Assembly: GCF_000519085.1 (NCBI RefSeq)
Contig: NZ_KI912577.1
Coordinates: 1,489,688 to 1,551,265, forward strand
Length of the DNA: 61,578 nt
Reading direction: 5' to 3'
Origin: Methylobacterium sp. 10
GTDB taxonomy: Bacteria > Pseudomonadota > Alphaproteobacteria > Rhizobiales > Beijerinckiaceae
Positions 41,920-51,346 of the stretch are shown one piece after another. The first letter of the stretch is position 1; every line of letters starts with the position of its first letter. Below the pieces are notes generated by a model. It ran no database searches. It worked only from the letters and a program-made list of their open reading frames with translations, and had not been told where the DNA came from. The position numbers and the translations under genes were made by a program.

Positions 41920-42291
41920 ATGAGACCGATAGCAATGGGATTGGGCATGGCGGCACTGATCGTTTGCATTGTAGTCAGCCCTGCCATCTCACAAATTGTC
42001 GTAGACAGAGATCGCACGTCTGGACGATCATTCGTCGATGGCGGCCCGGAAGCCGATCTCATTCAAGACTGGAACGAGCGCCACCGGTCGTACGACACTT
42101 GGAGCCAGAGCTGCGGCAACATGGGTCCGAATGATGTCATAAGCATTCTCCAACGGCGTGGGTTTCAAATAATAAACGTCGTAGATGTCGGTCCTCGCTT
42201 CTTGGTCAATGCTTCCCGAGACGACGAGGAGGTTCTTGTCAGCGTTTCCCGAACCGGAGAGATCGTCGGCGTCGTCCATGATCGCAATTAA
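41920..42291 (+). CDS. Small exported protein, possibly PepSY-like
   Basis: 123 residues. The signal peptide MGLGMAALIVCIVVSPAISQ precedes a polar region with SQSCGNMGPNDVISILQRRG, then VGPRFLVNASRDDEEVLVSV and SRTGEIVGV. The helix-strand-strand-strand order and the closing TGEIVGV turn resemble PepSY-type domains, which may bind proteins or peptides in the periplasm. Function is unknown. GGAG precedes ATG 41920. Confidence 0.68.
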   Translation: MRPIAMGLGMAALIVCIVVSPAISQIVVDRDRTSGRSFVDGGPEADLIQDWNERHRSYDTWSQSCGNMGPNDVISILQRRGFQIINVVDVGPRFLVNASRDDEEVLVSVSRTGEIVGVVHDRN

Positions 42292-42909
42292 AAATGCCAG
42301 AATTGTCTGTCACTTGCGCCGGCAGAAAAGAACATATTCTACATAATAATTCAGTTATACGTTACGTTCGAAAAGTTCCTAAGCGGATGTAGTGAATATT
42401 GGGGCTAATATTATTATCCGGATTGATTTATTTATTTAGCTGGAATGCGATGCAAATGATGATCCTGGGTGCCATGATCCGCTTCCAAAACCAAGGTAGC
42501 GGGTGATTTGCCTAGGGTTATGCGATGCTGTTTCTGTAAGGGGGGCATCGTTGACGTTTTAGCCAGTTTCAAGGTTGCCTTGTGGCGGCGTAGAATCCCT
42601 ACTCCAATACGGCTGGCTGGGTCGTGTGCAGGATGTATCGAAAAGTTCATCGAGAATGAGAGGCGGTGCGCCTGATCTGTATCGCGTCAAAAGGAGGATG
42701 GCGCCCGCCGGGGTGCCGAAGCTTATCGTTCATGCCCTCGTGTCGGATGCGCGTCGTTCCCCAGTCAGGACCACCCACCGGAAGGTATCCCACCCTTCAC
42801 GTTTTAGTGGAGGGACGCGCTATGGGCCAAGTTTTTTTACGGAAGCGCCACAATGACTGATGCGCTCCGTCGAGCGATCTGGCCTGCTGCCGGTTCTGCG
42901 GACGCACAG
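42292..42909. other. AT-richer intergenic stretch before the IS3 remnant
   Basis: No gene seen. The 3' half is GC-richer and may be decayed IS or flanking sequence. Confidence 0.4.
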
Positions 42910-43510
42910 TTAAGCTAATCTCACCTTCCGCTCGTATTCAACGGGGCTAACATCGCCGATGGTCGAGTGTCGGCGGACGGCATTGTAGAACCTCTCAATG
43001 CAGTCGAACACATCGGCCCGCGCCTCGTCACGCGTGCGGTAGACCTTGCCCCTGATCCGTTCGATTTTTGAGCGACGAGAACAGGCTCTCCATGGCGGCA
43101 TTGTCCCAGACGTTGCCAGACCGGCTCATCGAACAGGTGACGCCATTGTCGGCCATCAACTTCTGGAGCTGCTCGCTCGTATATTGGCTGCCCTGGTCCG
43201 AGTGGTGAAGCCGGGCGTCAGGCTTGCCCCTGCGCCAGATCACCATGATGAGCGCGTCGGTGACGAACTGCGCCGTCATCTCGGGCTTCATCGACCCGCC
43301 GACCAGACGGCGGGAGAACAGGTCGATGACGGCAGCGACGTAAAGCCAACCCTCTTCCGTCCAGACGTAAGTGAAGTCGGCGATCCAGCGTTGGTTCGGC
43401 TGCTCGGCATGGGACTCTCGGTCGAGCGCGTTCGGCGCGATGGTCGAGCGCTGCCCGTCATCCTTCGGCAATCCACGCCGGCGCGGTCTTGCACGGACAT
43501 ACGCCACCCC
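42910..43510 (-). pseudogene. IS3-family transposase (orfB) remnant
   Basis: The minus strand reads RARPRRRGLPKDDGQRSTIA, then WIADFTYVWTEEGWLYVAAV with the first catalytic aspartate, HHSDQGSQYTS with the second, and NAAMESLFSSLK with the glutamate. A single extra A in an A run near 43073 shifts the frame, after which IERIRGKVYRTRDEARADV continues to the stop at 42910. The N-terminal HTH part and orfA are missing, so it is inactive. Confidence 0.82.
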
Positions 43511-43810
43511 CGGCTTCAGGAAACACCCAATCTCGGTGTCCACGAAACCGGCAGGGGGCCAGATAACCCCAGATGTGCTTGGGCTTAAACGGCGGCTTGG
43601 GGCCGACGAGGCGGCCGAGGTTCCACGGTCGACCGGTGGTGTCACTGGTCGGAGCATGATGAAACTCCGTTTGAGGAGCCATCAGCATCTCACCGCGATC
43701 CGTCCGCCCCGTAGCTCCGCGCATGAACTAAAACTGCGTCGTTGCCTCGGATCAGGCGTGCCGCCACGAAAGGGCATGCACTCGGCATCGACCGCCCTTA
43801 CAACTGCCCC

Positions 43811-44446
43811 ATGCCCGATGCCCTGTTCTCGTCGGCCGCGGCCCGCAACGCCGCCCCGATCGCCGAAATCCTCGAACGCGTCCTCTCGCCCAGCGGCCTC
43901 GTGCTCGAGATCGCGAGCGGATCGGGCGAGCACGTCGTCCATTTCGCCCGTGCGCTGCCCGCGCTCGACTGGCAGCCAAGCGATCCCGATGAAGCGGCCC
44001 GTCGCAGCATCGTTGCCCATGCCCGTGCCGCCGGGCTGGCGAACATCCGGTCGCCGTTGGCGATCGACGCGACCCATCAGCCGTGGCCGGTGGCGCGGGT
44101 GGACGCAGTCGTCGCGATCAACATGATCCACATCGCACCCTGGGATGCGACCATCGGGCTGATGGCTGGCGCGGAAACGACCCTCGCTGAGGGTGGTGTG
44201 CTCTACCTTTACGGTCCTTTCCGAGAGAAAGGTGCGCACACCGCGCCGAGCAACGCCGCGTTCGACGACAGCCTGCGCGCGAGGAATGCCTCCTGGGGGG
44301 TCCGCAAGATCGAGGCGGTCGTGGCTGCCGCAAAAGCGCACGATCTGCATCTGGCGGAGCGCATCACGATGCCGGCCAACAACCTCAGTCTGATCTTTCA
44401 CCGAGGACGCCGAGGATCCGCCGTCGACAGGGAGGCCGCACCTTGA
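43811..44446 (+). CDS. DUF938 family SAM-dependent methyltransferase
   Basis: 211 residues from ATG 43811. Motif I of class I methyltransferases is VLEIASGSGEHVVHFARALP, followed by DWQPSDPDEAARRSIVAHA and the DAVVAINMIHIAPW block. The domain fills the protein, as is usual for DUF938. The substrate is unknown. The gene overlaps the next start by 4 bases (TTGA), so the two are translationally coupled. The earlier in-frame start at 43742 belongs to sequence without domain similarity. Confidence 0.88.
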   Translation: MPDALFSSAAARNAAPIAEILERVLSPSGLVLEIASGSGEHVVHFARALPALDWQPSDPDEAARRSIVAHARAAGLANIRSPLAIDATHQPWPVARVDAVVAINMIHIAPWDATIGLMAGAETTLAEGGVLYLYGPFREKGAHTAPSNAAFDDSLRARNASWGVRKIEAVVAAAKAHDLHLAERITMPANNLSLIFHRGRRGSAVDREAAP

Positions 44447-45171
44447 CCCCCTCGCGCCCGACCAGCGCGGTTGTCGTCGGTGCGTCCGGCGGCATCGGCG
44501 GGGCCTTGGTCCGCGCGCTCGCCGAGCGTGCGGCCCACGTGCCAATCTTTGCGCTCTCACGCTCGGGGGCGTCAGTCCCGAAGGGCGTCCGAACCCTTTC
44601 GATCGACCTGAGCGACGAGGCGACGATTGCGGCGGCGGCGGCCAGGGTCGGCGAAGCCGGACCGGTGGGTCTGGTCATCGTCGCCACCGGCCTTCTTCAC
44701 CAGACGGGCGTTTCGCCCGAGAAGACGGTCAGAGCGCTCGACCCCGCCACGATGGCCACCGTTTTCGCGGTCAACACGATCGGCCCCGCGCTCGTCGCCA
44801 AGCATTTCGTGCCCCTGCTGGCGCCGCGGGGGCGATGCGTGTTCGCGGCCCTGTCGGCGCGGGTCGGATCGATCAGCGACAACCGACTCGGCGGGTGGTA
44901 CGCCTACCGCGCCTCGAAGTCGGCGCTGAACCAGATTCTGCGAACGCTCGCGATCGAGGTCGCCCGCAGCCGACCGGAAGCGATCGTCGTGGGCCTGCAT
45001 CCCGGCACGGTCGCCTCCGGCCTGTCGCGGCCCTTCCGACCGGACCCGACTGCCGACGGCGTCTTCTCACCCGAAGAGAGTGCGGCGCATCTCTTGCTCG
45101 TACTGAACGGCCTGGGCGCGGACGACACCGGCGGCGTCTTCGCTTGGGATGGCTCGCCGATCCCCGCCTGA
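44443..45171 (+). CDS. Short-chain dehydrogenase/reductase (CsgA-like)
   Basis: 242 residues from TTG 44443, which overlaps the previous stop codon. It has the cofactor motif GASGGIGGALV, the ATGLLHQ segment in place of NNAG, active-site serine in FAALSARVG, YRASK, and the closing LHPGTVASGLSRPF. The absence of NNAG sets it in the C-factor-like group whose members often have few known substrates. It is coupled to the DUF938 methyltransferase, suggesting a shared pathway that is not identified. Confidence 0.87.
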   Translation: MTPSRPTSAVVVGASGGIGGALVRALAERAAHVPIFALSRSGASVPKGVRTLSIDLSDEATIAAAAARVGEAGPVGLVIVATGLLHQTGVSPEKTVRALDPATMATVFAVNTIGPALVAKHFVPLLAPRGRCVFAALSARVGSISDNRLGGWYAYRASKSALNQILRTLAIEVARSRPEAIVVGLHPGTVASGLSRPFRPDPTADGVFSPEESAAHLLLVLNGLGADDTGGVFAWDGSPIPA

Positions 45172-46099
45172 GCGCGGTTTCGGCCCGAACGGATACCTGG
45201 GGCGAAGCCATGCGATCATTCGGAGCTGGGATCGCTGACGACATGCGCCAAGAGCGAAAGTTGGACACGTGCCTTGAAGTGGACGTTCTTTTCTTTACCC
45301 AAATTCGTCGCAGAGGTCGCTTGAGTCACTTGGCCAAAGCGGACATATCGAGGGAGTGTGCGGTCGCCACTGCAGTAAAGATCGGGCGTTCTGTCCTTCG
45401 AACGGCCCCACGTTGCTGTCTCAGCCCAGTTAAAAAAGGCCGACACGTTAAAGCCCTTCAATGGATCAGTGTTCCCGGCCCGGATCCTCGTCACCAAAGC
45501 CGGATCGATGAAGAGGATGCGGCCAAGCGCGATATGATTGAATTCATAGTGTTCCACAATGTCGGTCAGGCGCTGGCTCACCGTGTCGGCATCGTGCTGG
45601 CGTGCACCGAGCCAAGACCAACCAACAGCAGCATTGTCCGTGATCTCGGCCTCAGCCGGATGAGCGTCACGACATAGCGCGCCCGTTTCCTCCCCCATCG
45701 CCTCGACGGCCTCGTCGATCTTCCTCGCTCCGGTGCGCCGCGCACCCTTGAGGGCACAGCGATCGAAGGGATGATCACCCTCACTTGGAGAGCCAGCCGA
45801 AGAACGTCACCCATTGGTCGACGCGCGCCATGGCTCGACGATCCGACAACGCCTGTGACGCGGTGTCCTCGAGCAAACAGACGATCTCGAAGCTGCGATC
45901 CATGCCAACATTGCTCAGATCAACGCTGCCCCGAAGCCCTTCGTCTGGACCAAACCCGGTGACAGGATCCTCGGAAGCGTCGGACGCTTCGGTTGAAGAG
46001 CTTCCAACTCGGACCATGGGAAAGCTTTTGACAGGACGATGAAAATTCATTCGCCCTGTCAAAACTTAATGTTTTACGACCGAATTCTGGTCCTCGACT
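45172..46099. other. Region without a recognised gene
   Basis: Two minus-strand frames are open, 45216-45698 (160 codons, containing HYEFNHIALGRILFIDPALV) and 45781-46062 (93 codons, ending VDQWVTFFGWLSK). Neither has a clear ribosome site or family. They could be decayed or unknown genes; I cannot tell. Confidence 0.35.
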
Positions 46100-48346
46100 T
46101 CAGGCGGCCCGGACCGTTGCCAGGAAGCGCGATACTTCCGCGGTCAGATGCTCGGATTGCCGCGATAGTTCGGAGGCCGAATCCAGGACCTGGGTTGCCG
46201 CGGCTCCGGTCTCCTCGGCCGCGTGGGCCACCCCCGAGATATTGGACGTGACGTCGCTCGTCCCCGAGGCCGCTCGACTCACGTTGCGAACGATCTCCTG
46301 CGTGGCAGCGCCCTGCTCCTCGACGGCCGAGGCGATCATCGTCGCGACGCTGCTGATCTCCTGGATTCTGCTCGTGATGCTGCCGATCGCCGAAACTGCC
46401 GCGCCTGTCGAGCCCTGGATGCGGCCGATCTGGGTGCCGATCTCGTCTGTCGCCCGCGCCGTCTGGTTGGCGAGCTCCTTGACCTCGGCGGCCACCACCG
46501 CAAAGCCTCGGCCTGCCTCGCCCGCGCGGGCTGCCTCGATGGTCGCGTTCAGCGCCAGCAGGTTGGTCTGGCCCGCAATGGACGAGATCATCGCCACCAC
46601 GTCCCCGATCCGGGTCGCCGCCTCGCTGAGATCGCGCACGAGGGCTTCCGTCCGGGTGGCTTCCGTGACCGCGTCACGCGCCAGGGTTGCGGAATTGTCG
46701 ACCTGGCGACCGATCTCCTGGACCGACGAGCCGAGCTCTTCGGCCGCCGCCGCAACGGTACCGACGTTGGCGGCGGCATCTCGCGCGGCCTCCGCGACGG
46801 TGCCCGATTGATGGGCGGTGTCGGCGGCGTTCCCGGCCATGGCCTTGGCCGTGGCTTGCAGCTCCGTCGCGGAGGACGAGACCGCTCCGACGATGCCACC
46901 GACAGCGGCCTCGAAGCTCCCCGCCATCTCGTGCAGCATCTGCCGCCGCTGGGCCTCGGTCGTCCGACGCATTTCCTCGGCCAGCGTGCCCCGGCGCTCC
47001 GCTTCCTCCTCGGTGACGATCCGGATCCGGTCGACCGCTCGGGCAATCTCACCGATCTCGTCGCCGCGCTTCGCACCCTCGATCTCGGACACCGCTTCGC
47101 CGCGGGCCATGATGGTCAGGGTCCGGGTAAGTCGGTTGATCGGGTTCGTGATGCTGGTCGAGAGGAGATACATCAGGACGAGCGCAATAAGTGCGATGCC
47201 GCCCGACACGCCGAGCTGCCAGATCAGGTCCGTATGCGCGCGGGCCGACAATCCATCGCTGAGCTTGACCGCTTCCGCCATGACGAGGGTCCGCGGGACG
47301 GCGATCAGGACCGACCAGCTACTTCCGGTTTGCCCGAGGGTGACAGGGGCGACGACCCGGATCTCGTCGAGGGCCTCGTCGCGGCCGACGAAGGAGCGTC
47401 CCGACCGCATGGTCTCGGCATAGGCGTTCCAGCTCGCATCGACGCTGGCGAGGGGGCCGCCGATGCCCTGGGGATGGCGGCTCGACGCCACGAGGAGGCC
47501 GGCCGGCGAGACGATGGCGACCGAGCCCTTGCCCGCGTAGATCGAGGCGTTGACGGCCTCGGTAGCCTTCTGCACGAATGCAAGGTCGAAATCGGCACCG
47601 GCCACGCCGCGGAACTTGCCGTCGATCACGATCGGAACCGAAATCGTCGCCAACTGAACGGGCTTGCCCTGCACGATGTAAGGCAGCGGCGCTAGCATGC
47701 TTTCCCGTCCGCTCTCCTTCGGTCCGATGTACCAGCCGCCACGCATGACGCCGTTGGGGTGAAGGGCGCGGCTGTCGTATTCCACCAGGGGCTGGACCGC
47801 GATCTGCCCGTCGGCGGAGCGCGTCCAGTAGGGCAGGGCCCGGCCCGTTCCGTCGGAGCCGACCTCGCGCCGGTCCACGTGTTCGGCATCAAGGCCGTCG
47901 ATCGCGTTCGGCTCCCAGGCGCTGTAGGTCCCGTTGAAGTCCGGGTTGCGCTTGAGCACGCTCAGCAGGATATCGTTGAGCTGTCCCCGGCGGATCGTGT
48001 CGCGGGACGCGGTCTTGCCTCCGGCAACGACGCCGAGAGCGCTGCTCATGTCGCGGGCTGCCGCGAAGGCAAAGTCGATCTTGCCCTGGATGGTCGCGGC
48101 TTGGGCGGTTGCGATCGAAAGCAGGTTCTCGCTGCTGCTCTTGTCGAGGATCTCTTCCGTCGACCTGTTGACGATCGCAGCACTGTGGATGTTGGCGCGC
48201 GCACCGTAGCCGACGATCGCCGCGGAGACGAGCACCACGCACGCCCCGGAGATCGTGATGATCTTGAACTTGATCGAGCCCAGCGTGGAACGGGTCCCGG
48301 ATGCGGAGGTGGACGAAGGTGGAATTCTGTCGATGGACGTCGTCAC
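46100..48346 (-). CDS. Methyl-accepting chemotaxis protein with Cache sensor
   Basis: 748 residues from GTG 48346; GTG 48418 would add 24 residues and neither has a good ribosome site. One membrane helix ([21 protein letters not shown]) is followed by a periplasmic dCache domain of about 300 residues ([33 protein letters not shown]). A second helix comes next ([20 protein letters not shown]), then HAMP ([20 protein letters not shown]). The cytoplasmic signalling hairpin holds [19 protein letters not shown]. dCache domains bind small organic ligands; the ligand is unknown. No che genes are near, so it is an orphan receptor. Confidence 0.9.
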   Translation of the reverse strand: MTTSIDRIPPSSTSASGTRSTLGSIKFKIITISGACVVLVSAAIVGYGARANIHSAAIVNRSTEEILDKSSSENLLSIATAQAATIQGKIDFAFAAARDMSSALGVVAGGKTASRDTIRRGQLNDILLSVLKRNPDFNGTYSAWEPNAIDGLDAEHVDRREVGSDGTGRALPYWTRSADGQIAVQPLVEYDSRALHPNGVMRGGWYIGPKESGRESMLAPLPYIVQGKPVQLATISVPIVIDGKFRGVAGADFDLAFVQKATEAVNASIYAGKGSVAIVSPAGLLVASSRHPQGIGGPLASVDASWNAYAETMRSGRSFVGRDEALDEIRVVAPVTLGQTGSSWSVLIAVPRTLVMAEAVKLSDGLSARAHTDLIWQLGVSGGIALIALVLMYLLSTSITNPINRLTRTLTIMARGEAVSEIEGAKRGDEIGEIARAVDRIRIVTEEEAERRGTLAEEMRRTTEAQRRQMLHEMAGSFEAAVGGIVGAVSSSATELQATAKAMAGNAADTAHQSGTVAEAARDAAANVGTVAAAAEELGSSVQEIGRQVDNSATLARDAVTEATRTEALVRDLSEAATRIGDVVAMISSIAGQTNLLALNATIEAARAGEAGRGFAVVAAEVKELANQTARATDEIGTQIGRIQGSTGAAVSAIGSITSRIQEISSVATMIASAVEEQGAATQEIVRNVSRAASGTSDVTSNISGVAHAAEETGAAATQVLDSASELSRQSEHLTAEVSRFLATVRAA

Positions 48347-48418
48347 GGCTGCACTCGCGCTGGAGAAGAGAGCGTGAGTGTGACGCCGGGGACCTCTCCG
48401 ATCGCTAAATGCCACCAC

Positions 48419-48728
48419 CGATTCTGCGATGCCGACAGTGTTCGAATGATTGGAATTTGCTCACGGCGAAGATGATTTAGGGGACCCTATGGCGTTCGTT
48501 TGCAAAAATGAACGCAGAACGGTCTTTCCTGGGGCTTCGCTGTCGTTCTTGATTACAGTAAGAAATGAAAGTTCTGCATCAAACCTAGAGGCGATCAAAC
48601 AATATCACGCCAGTCAATTGGACTTAAGTCCGAAATTCCCTGAAACATTCGGCATTGCAGATTTTGAGAGCATTCAGCTCCCCCCGGTGGTTCGGGCATC
48701 CTGTGATGGGACAGCCGATCGCCAGGCG
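48419..48728. other. Intergenic stretch between the chemoreceptor and the PAS-HTH gene
   Basis: No gene seen. AT content is raised around 48480-48660. Confidence 0.4.
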
Positions 48729-49805
48729 TCAGGCGGGCCGAATTCCTGGTTTTGCATTGGCCTCGAAGGTGAACTCGATCCCTGCGGCTTCCAAGACCTG
48801 TCGAACGGCCAGGATCGTGTCGGGCCGGGCCTGCGTCGTCGTGGCCTCCGATTCCAGACGGCGCACGGTGGAGACCGAGATACCGGCCCGGCGGCCAAGC
48901 TCCCCCGCAGACAGGCCCGTCATGCCGCGCGCGCCACGGATCTGCTCGACGGTGATTTCCTGCGCGGCGGTTGCGCCGGCAGCTTTGGCCGATGAGGAGG
49001 AAACGCGATGCCGGTCAGAGAGGTCGAGACAGATGCCGATCCATTCTCGGACGGACCCATCCCGGTTCAAGATCGGGATGCCGCGGGCATTGTACCAACG
49101 GTAGGTGCCATCAGCGAGTTGAAGACGGTAATCGGTATTGTAGGGCTCGCGGTGGCTTACTGCGAACTGCCACGTCGAAGCGGTCAGATCGCGGTCATCG
49201 GGATGGATGGCTTCGAGCCAGCCGTCCCCCTGGACTTCGGCTTGGCTTTGGCCGGTCAACATCCGCCATTGTGGCATGTCCTGTACGCGGCCATCGGGGC
49301 TGACGGTCCAGACCACCGCGGCTGTTGCCTCGATCAAGGCCTTGAAACGGTCGTGACCCTGTTCGACCGACATCTCGACTTCGTACCGAGGCGTGACGTC
49401 CTTGACCATTCCGATGGCAAGCTTTGGGCGGCCGTCGGGGCCGACGAGCACCTCGACACGGTGCAAGACCCAACGCTGAGTCTGATCCGGTCGAATGATG
49501 CGGAACTCCCGCTGCATCGGCTGACCGGTACGCAACAGTGGCAAGAGATCGGCGTGCCGGGCCCGGTCTTCGGGATGCATCATCTCCTTGGCAAAGCCGA
49601 AGGTCAGCGCAATGGACGGATCAAGCCCGAAAACGCGATAGAGACCGATCGATCCCTCGATCAACTCACCGTCCAGATCGCCCGACCAGAAGCCGATATC
49701 GATGGAACTCTCTACGAGCCTCAGAAAATGTCGTGAAGAAAATCCGCCCTTCGCCTTGTCTGTCGTGGCTGCCCAGGAAGGGCGCATGAGGGACCGTGCA
49801 GGCAT
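48729..49805 (-). CDS. PAS-PAS-HTH one-component regulator
   Basis: 358 residues from ATG 49805, with AAGGA upstream; the frame to 49892 is not needed. Residues about 25-145 form a first PAS (HFLRLVESSIDIGFWSGDLD) and 155-270 a second (FKALIEATAAVVWTVSPDG), each closed by a PAC-like strand set. A short linker leads to an XRE-type HTH (EQIRGARGMTGLSAGELGRR, then AGISVSTVRRLE). Sensor and DNA-binding parts are thus joined without a kinase. The ligand is unknown. The HTH with the trailing VLEAAGIEF matches a group common in Methylobacterium and rhizobia. Confidence 0.82.
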   Translation of the reverse strand: MPARSLMRPSWAATTDKAKGGFSSRHFLRLVESSIDIGFWSGDLDGELIEGSIGLYRVFGLDPSIALTFGFAKEMMHPEDRARHADLLPLLRTGQPMQREFRIIRPDQTQRWVLHRVEVLVGPDGRPKLAIGMVKDVTPRYEVEMSVEQGHDRFKALIEATAAVVWTVSPDGRVQDMPQWRMLTGQSQAEVQGDGWLEAIHPDDRDLTASTWQFAVSHREPYNTDYRLQLADGTYRWYNARGIPILNRDGSVREWIGICLDLSDRHRVSSSSAKAAGATAAQEITVEQIRGARGMTGLSAGELGRRAGISVSTVRRLESEATTTQARPDTILAVRQVLEAAGIEFTFEANAKPGIRPA

Positions 49806-50005
49806 AGCGTGAATCCTTCGCCACAGAGGGCTACGCCGCGTGAGCGGTTTCTCATCAGAAATACACGGATCTTCGCAAAGAAGCATTTTCATGCCACTTA
49901 AGAACTCAAACTTTCAGATTTCGAGCTAGATTTCATTTTGACAATTTAACCATCGGGCAGGAGACGCAGTATATTACTCTCAGCGCCGGTCAATTTACCG
50001 GGCAT

Positions 50006-51142
50006 ATGGATATCCTGAAGCATCATCAAAGCTATGACGTACAGGTTTTTGCAATGGATCAAGCATTAGTTCTGTCATGCTCGACGCTTTTTCTGACGGA
50101 CAATTTCTTGCGAGGGTCAAGGATCGTCAAAGATATGGCAGCGCTCGATATCTGCAATGTCGTCGATATCGTCGACCCGGAGCAGATCTGCAGCCGACGT
50201 GAATCTCATGCATTTAAGGCGATCGTCAGCGATGTCTCATTCATAAATTCCTCTACCATTGGCGCTCTCCGTCAGCATCTCGATCGTTTTCAAGAGAGTC
50301 GGCCACCGCTATTCTGCTTGCTCCATGAAAGCGCGGCTCGGAGCAGGGTCCAAGCTCATGCTCTCGGTGCATTTCAAACCCTGCCAGCGAGCCGCGCTGC
50401 CCGACTGCTCCCGGCGGCGTTGTCGATGGTAGGTGTCGCGATTGCCCACCCACCCGAAAGCCTATCAATCGACAGGAAGGTCGCGCTGGCAAACGCCGCC
50501 CTCATCCGGCTTTTTCATGTAGCCGGTTCCGGCGGGGGCGTGACGCTACAAGCTCTCACGGCTGCGGGTGCGATCGTCGAGACCGCATTGTGCAGCAGCA
50601 ACATCCGGGGGTGGCTGGAGGTCGTGTGGCAGTTCGACAACGCCACTCACCAGCATTGCCTTCTCGTCGCGGGTCTGGCGGCTGCCTTCGGACGGCAACT
50701 CGGTATGAGCCGAGCCGACTGTCAGCGTCTCACCCACGCCGCGCTTCTCCACGACCTCGGAAAATCGCGGATCCCGATCGCTATCTTGAACAAGCCGGGA
50801 AGGCTCAACACCATAGAAACCGCCATCATGCATGAGCATCCCGCACTCGGCCATGCGATGCTCGGGGGCCAGGGCTTCTCCGAGGATATTCTCACCGTCG
50901 TGCGCTCGCACCACGAGTACCTCGATGGCTCCGGCTACCCGGATGGTCTGACTGGCACGGATATTCCGGACCTCGTTCGTCTCGTCACCATCTGCGATAT
51001 CTTCGGCGCATTGATCGAGCGCCGCTCCTACAAGGAACCAATGCCGGGCGTGAAAGCGTATGCCATCCTCGAAAGCATGACCGGCAAGTTGGATATGGAC
51101 CTTGTCCATGCCTTCCGACCGCTCGCGGAACTCGCGGGCTGA
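50006..51142 (+). CDS. HD-GYP domain phosphodiesterase
   Basis: 378 residues from ATG 50006 (weak ribosome site; ATG 50054 is another choice). The N-terminal 140 residues have a receiver-like pattern but lack the acidic pocket, as in degenerate receivers. The HD-GYP domain carries HDLGKSRIP (H249, D250) and HHEYLDGSGYPDGL with the GYP at 310-312, so cyclic di-GMP hydrolysis is expected. It is read away from the PAS-HTH gene and toward cydA. Metal ligands appear complete. Confidence 0.87.
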   Translation: MDILKHHQSYDVQVFAMDQALVLSCSTLFLTDNFLRGSRIVKDMAALDICNVVDIVDPEQICSRRESHAFKAIVSDVSFINSSTIGALRQHLDRFQESRPPLFCLLHESAARSRVQAHALGAFQTLPASRAARLLPAALSMVGVAIAHPPESLSIDRKVALANAALIRLFHVAGSGGGVTLQALTAAGAIVETALCSSNIRGWLEVVWQFDNATHQHCLLVAGLAAAFGRQLGMSRADCQRLTHAALLHDLGKSRIPIAILNKPGRLNTIETAIMHEHPALGHAMLGGQGFSEDILTVVRSHHEYLDGSGYPDGLTGTDIPDLVRLVTICDIFGALIERRSYKEPMPGVKAYAILESMTGKLDMDLVHAFRPLAELAG

Positions 51143-51258
51143 CGGCATCCGATTATGGCTTCGGCGGGTGGACGCAGGCGCACTGAACAGCCGATTCATT
51201 TCCATCCCGCTCGATTGTTTTTCACGGATCGATCTGGCGACGCCGACACGGGCCGTCC

Positions 51259-51272
51259 TTGATCCAGCGCAA
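51259..51272 (+). promoter_or_regulatory. FNR/FixK-like box before cydA
   Basis: TTGATCCAGCGCAA fits TTGAT-N4-ATCAA with CGCAA in the second half, 74 bp before cydA. The FNR-type regulator at 55561 is the likely binder. Confidence 0.6.
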
Positions 51273-51346
51273 AGCCGGCGCCTCACGATTGGATCAAGGT
51301 TTGGGGAACCGGTCCGAGAACTTCACCCGGACGTCCGGAGACCCCG

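Noticed and set aside
43060..43085. Programmed frameshift in the IS3 transposase
   Set aside because: In IS3 elements the programmed shift lies between orfA and orfB; here the shift is near the end of orfB and orfA is absent, so it is decay.
45216..45698. 160-codon minus-strand frame as a gene
   Set aside because: No recognisable family or ribosome site; kept only as a remark on the region.
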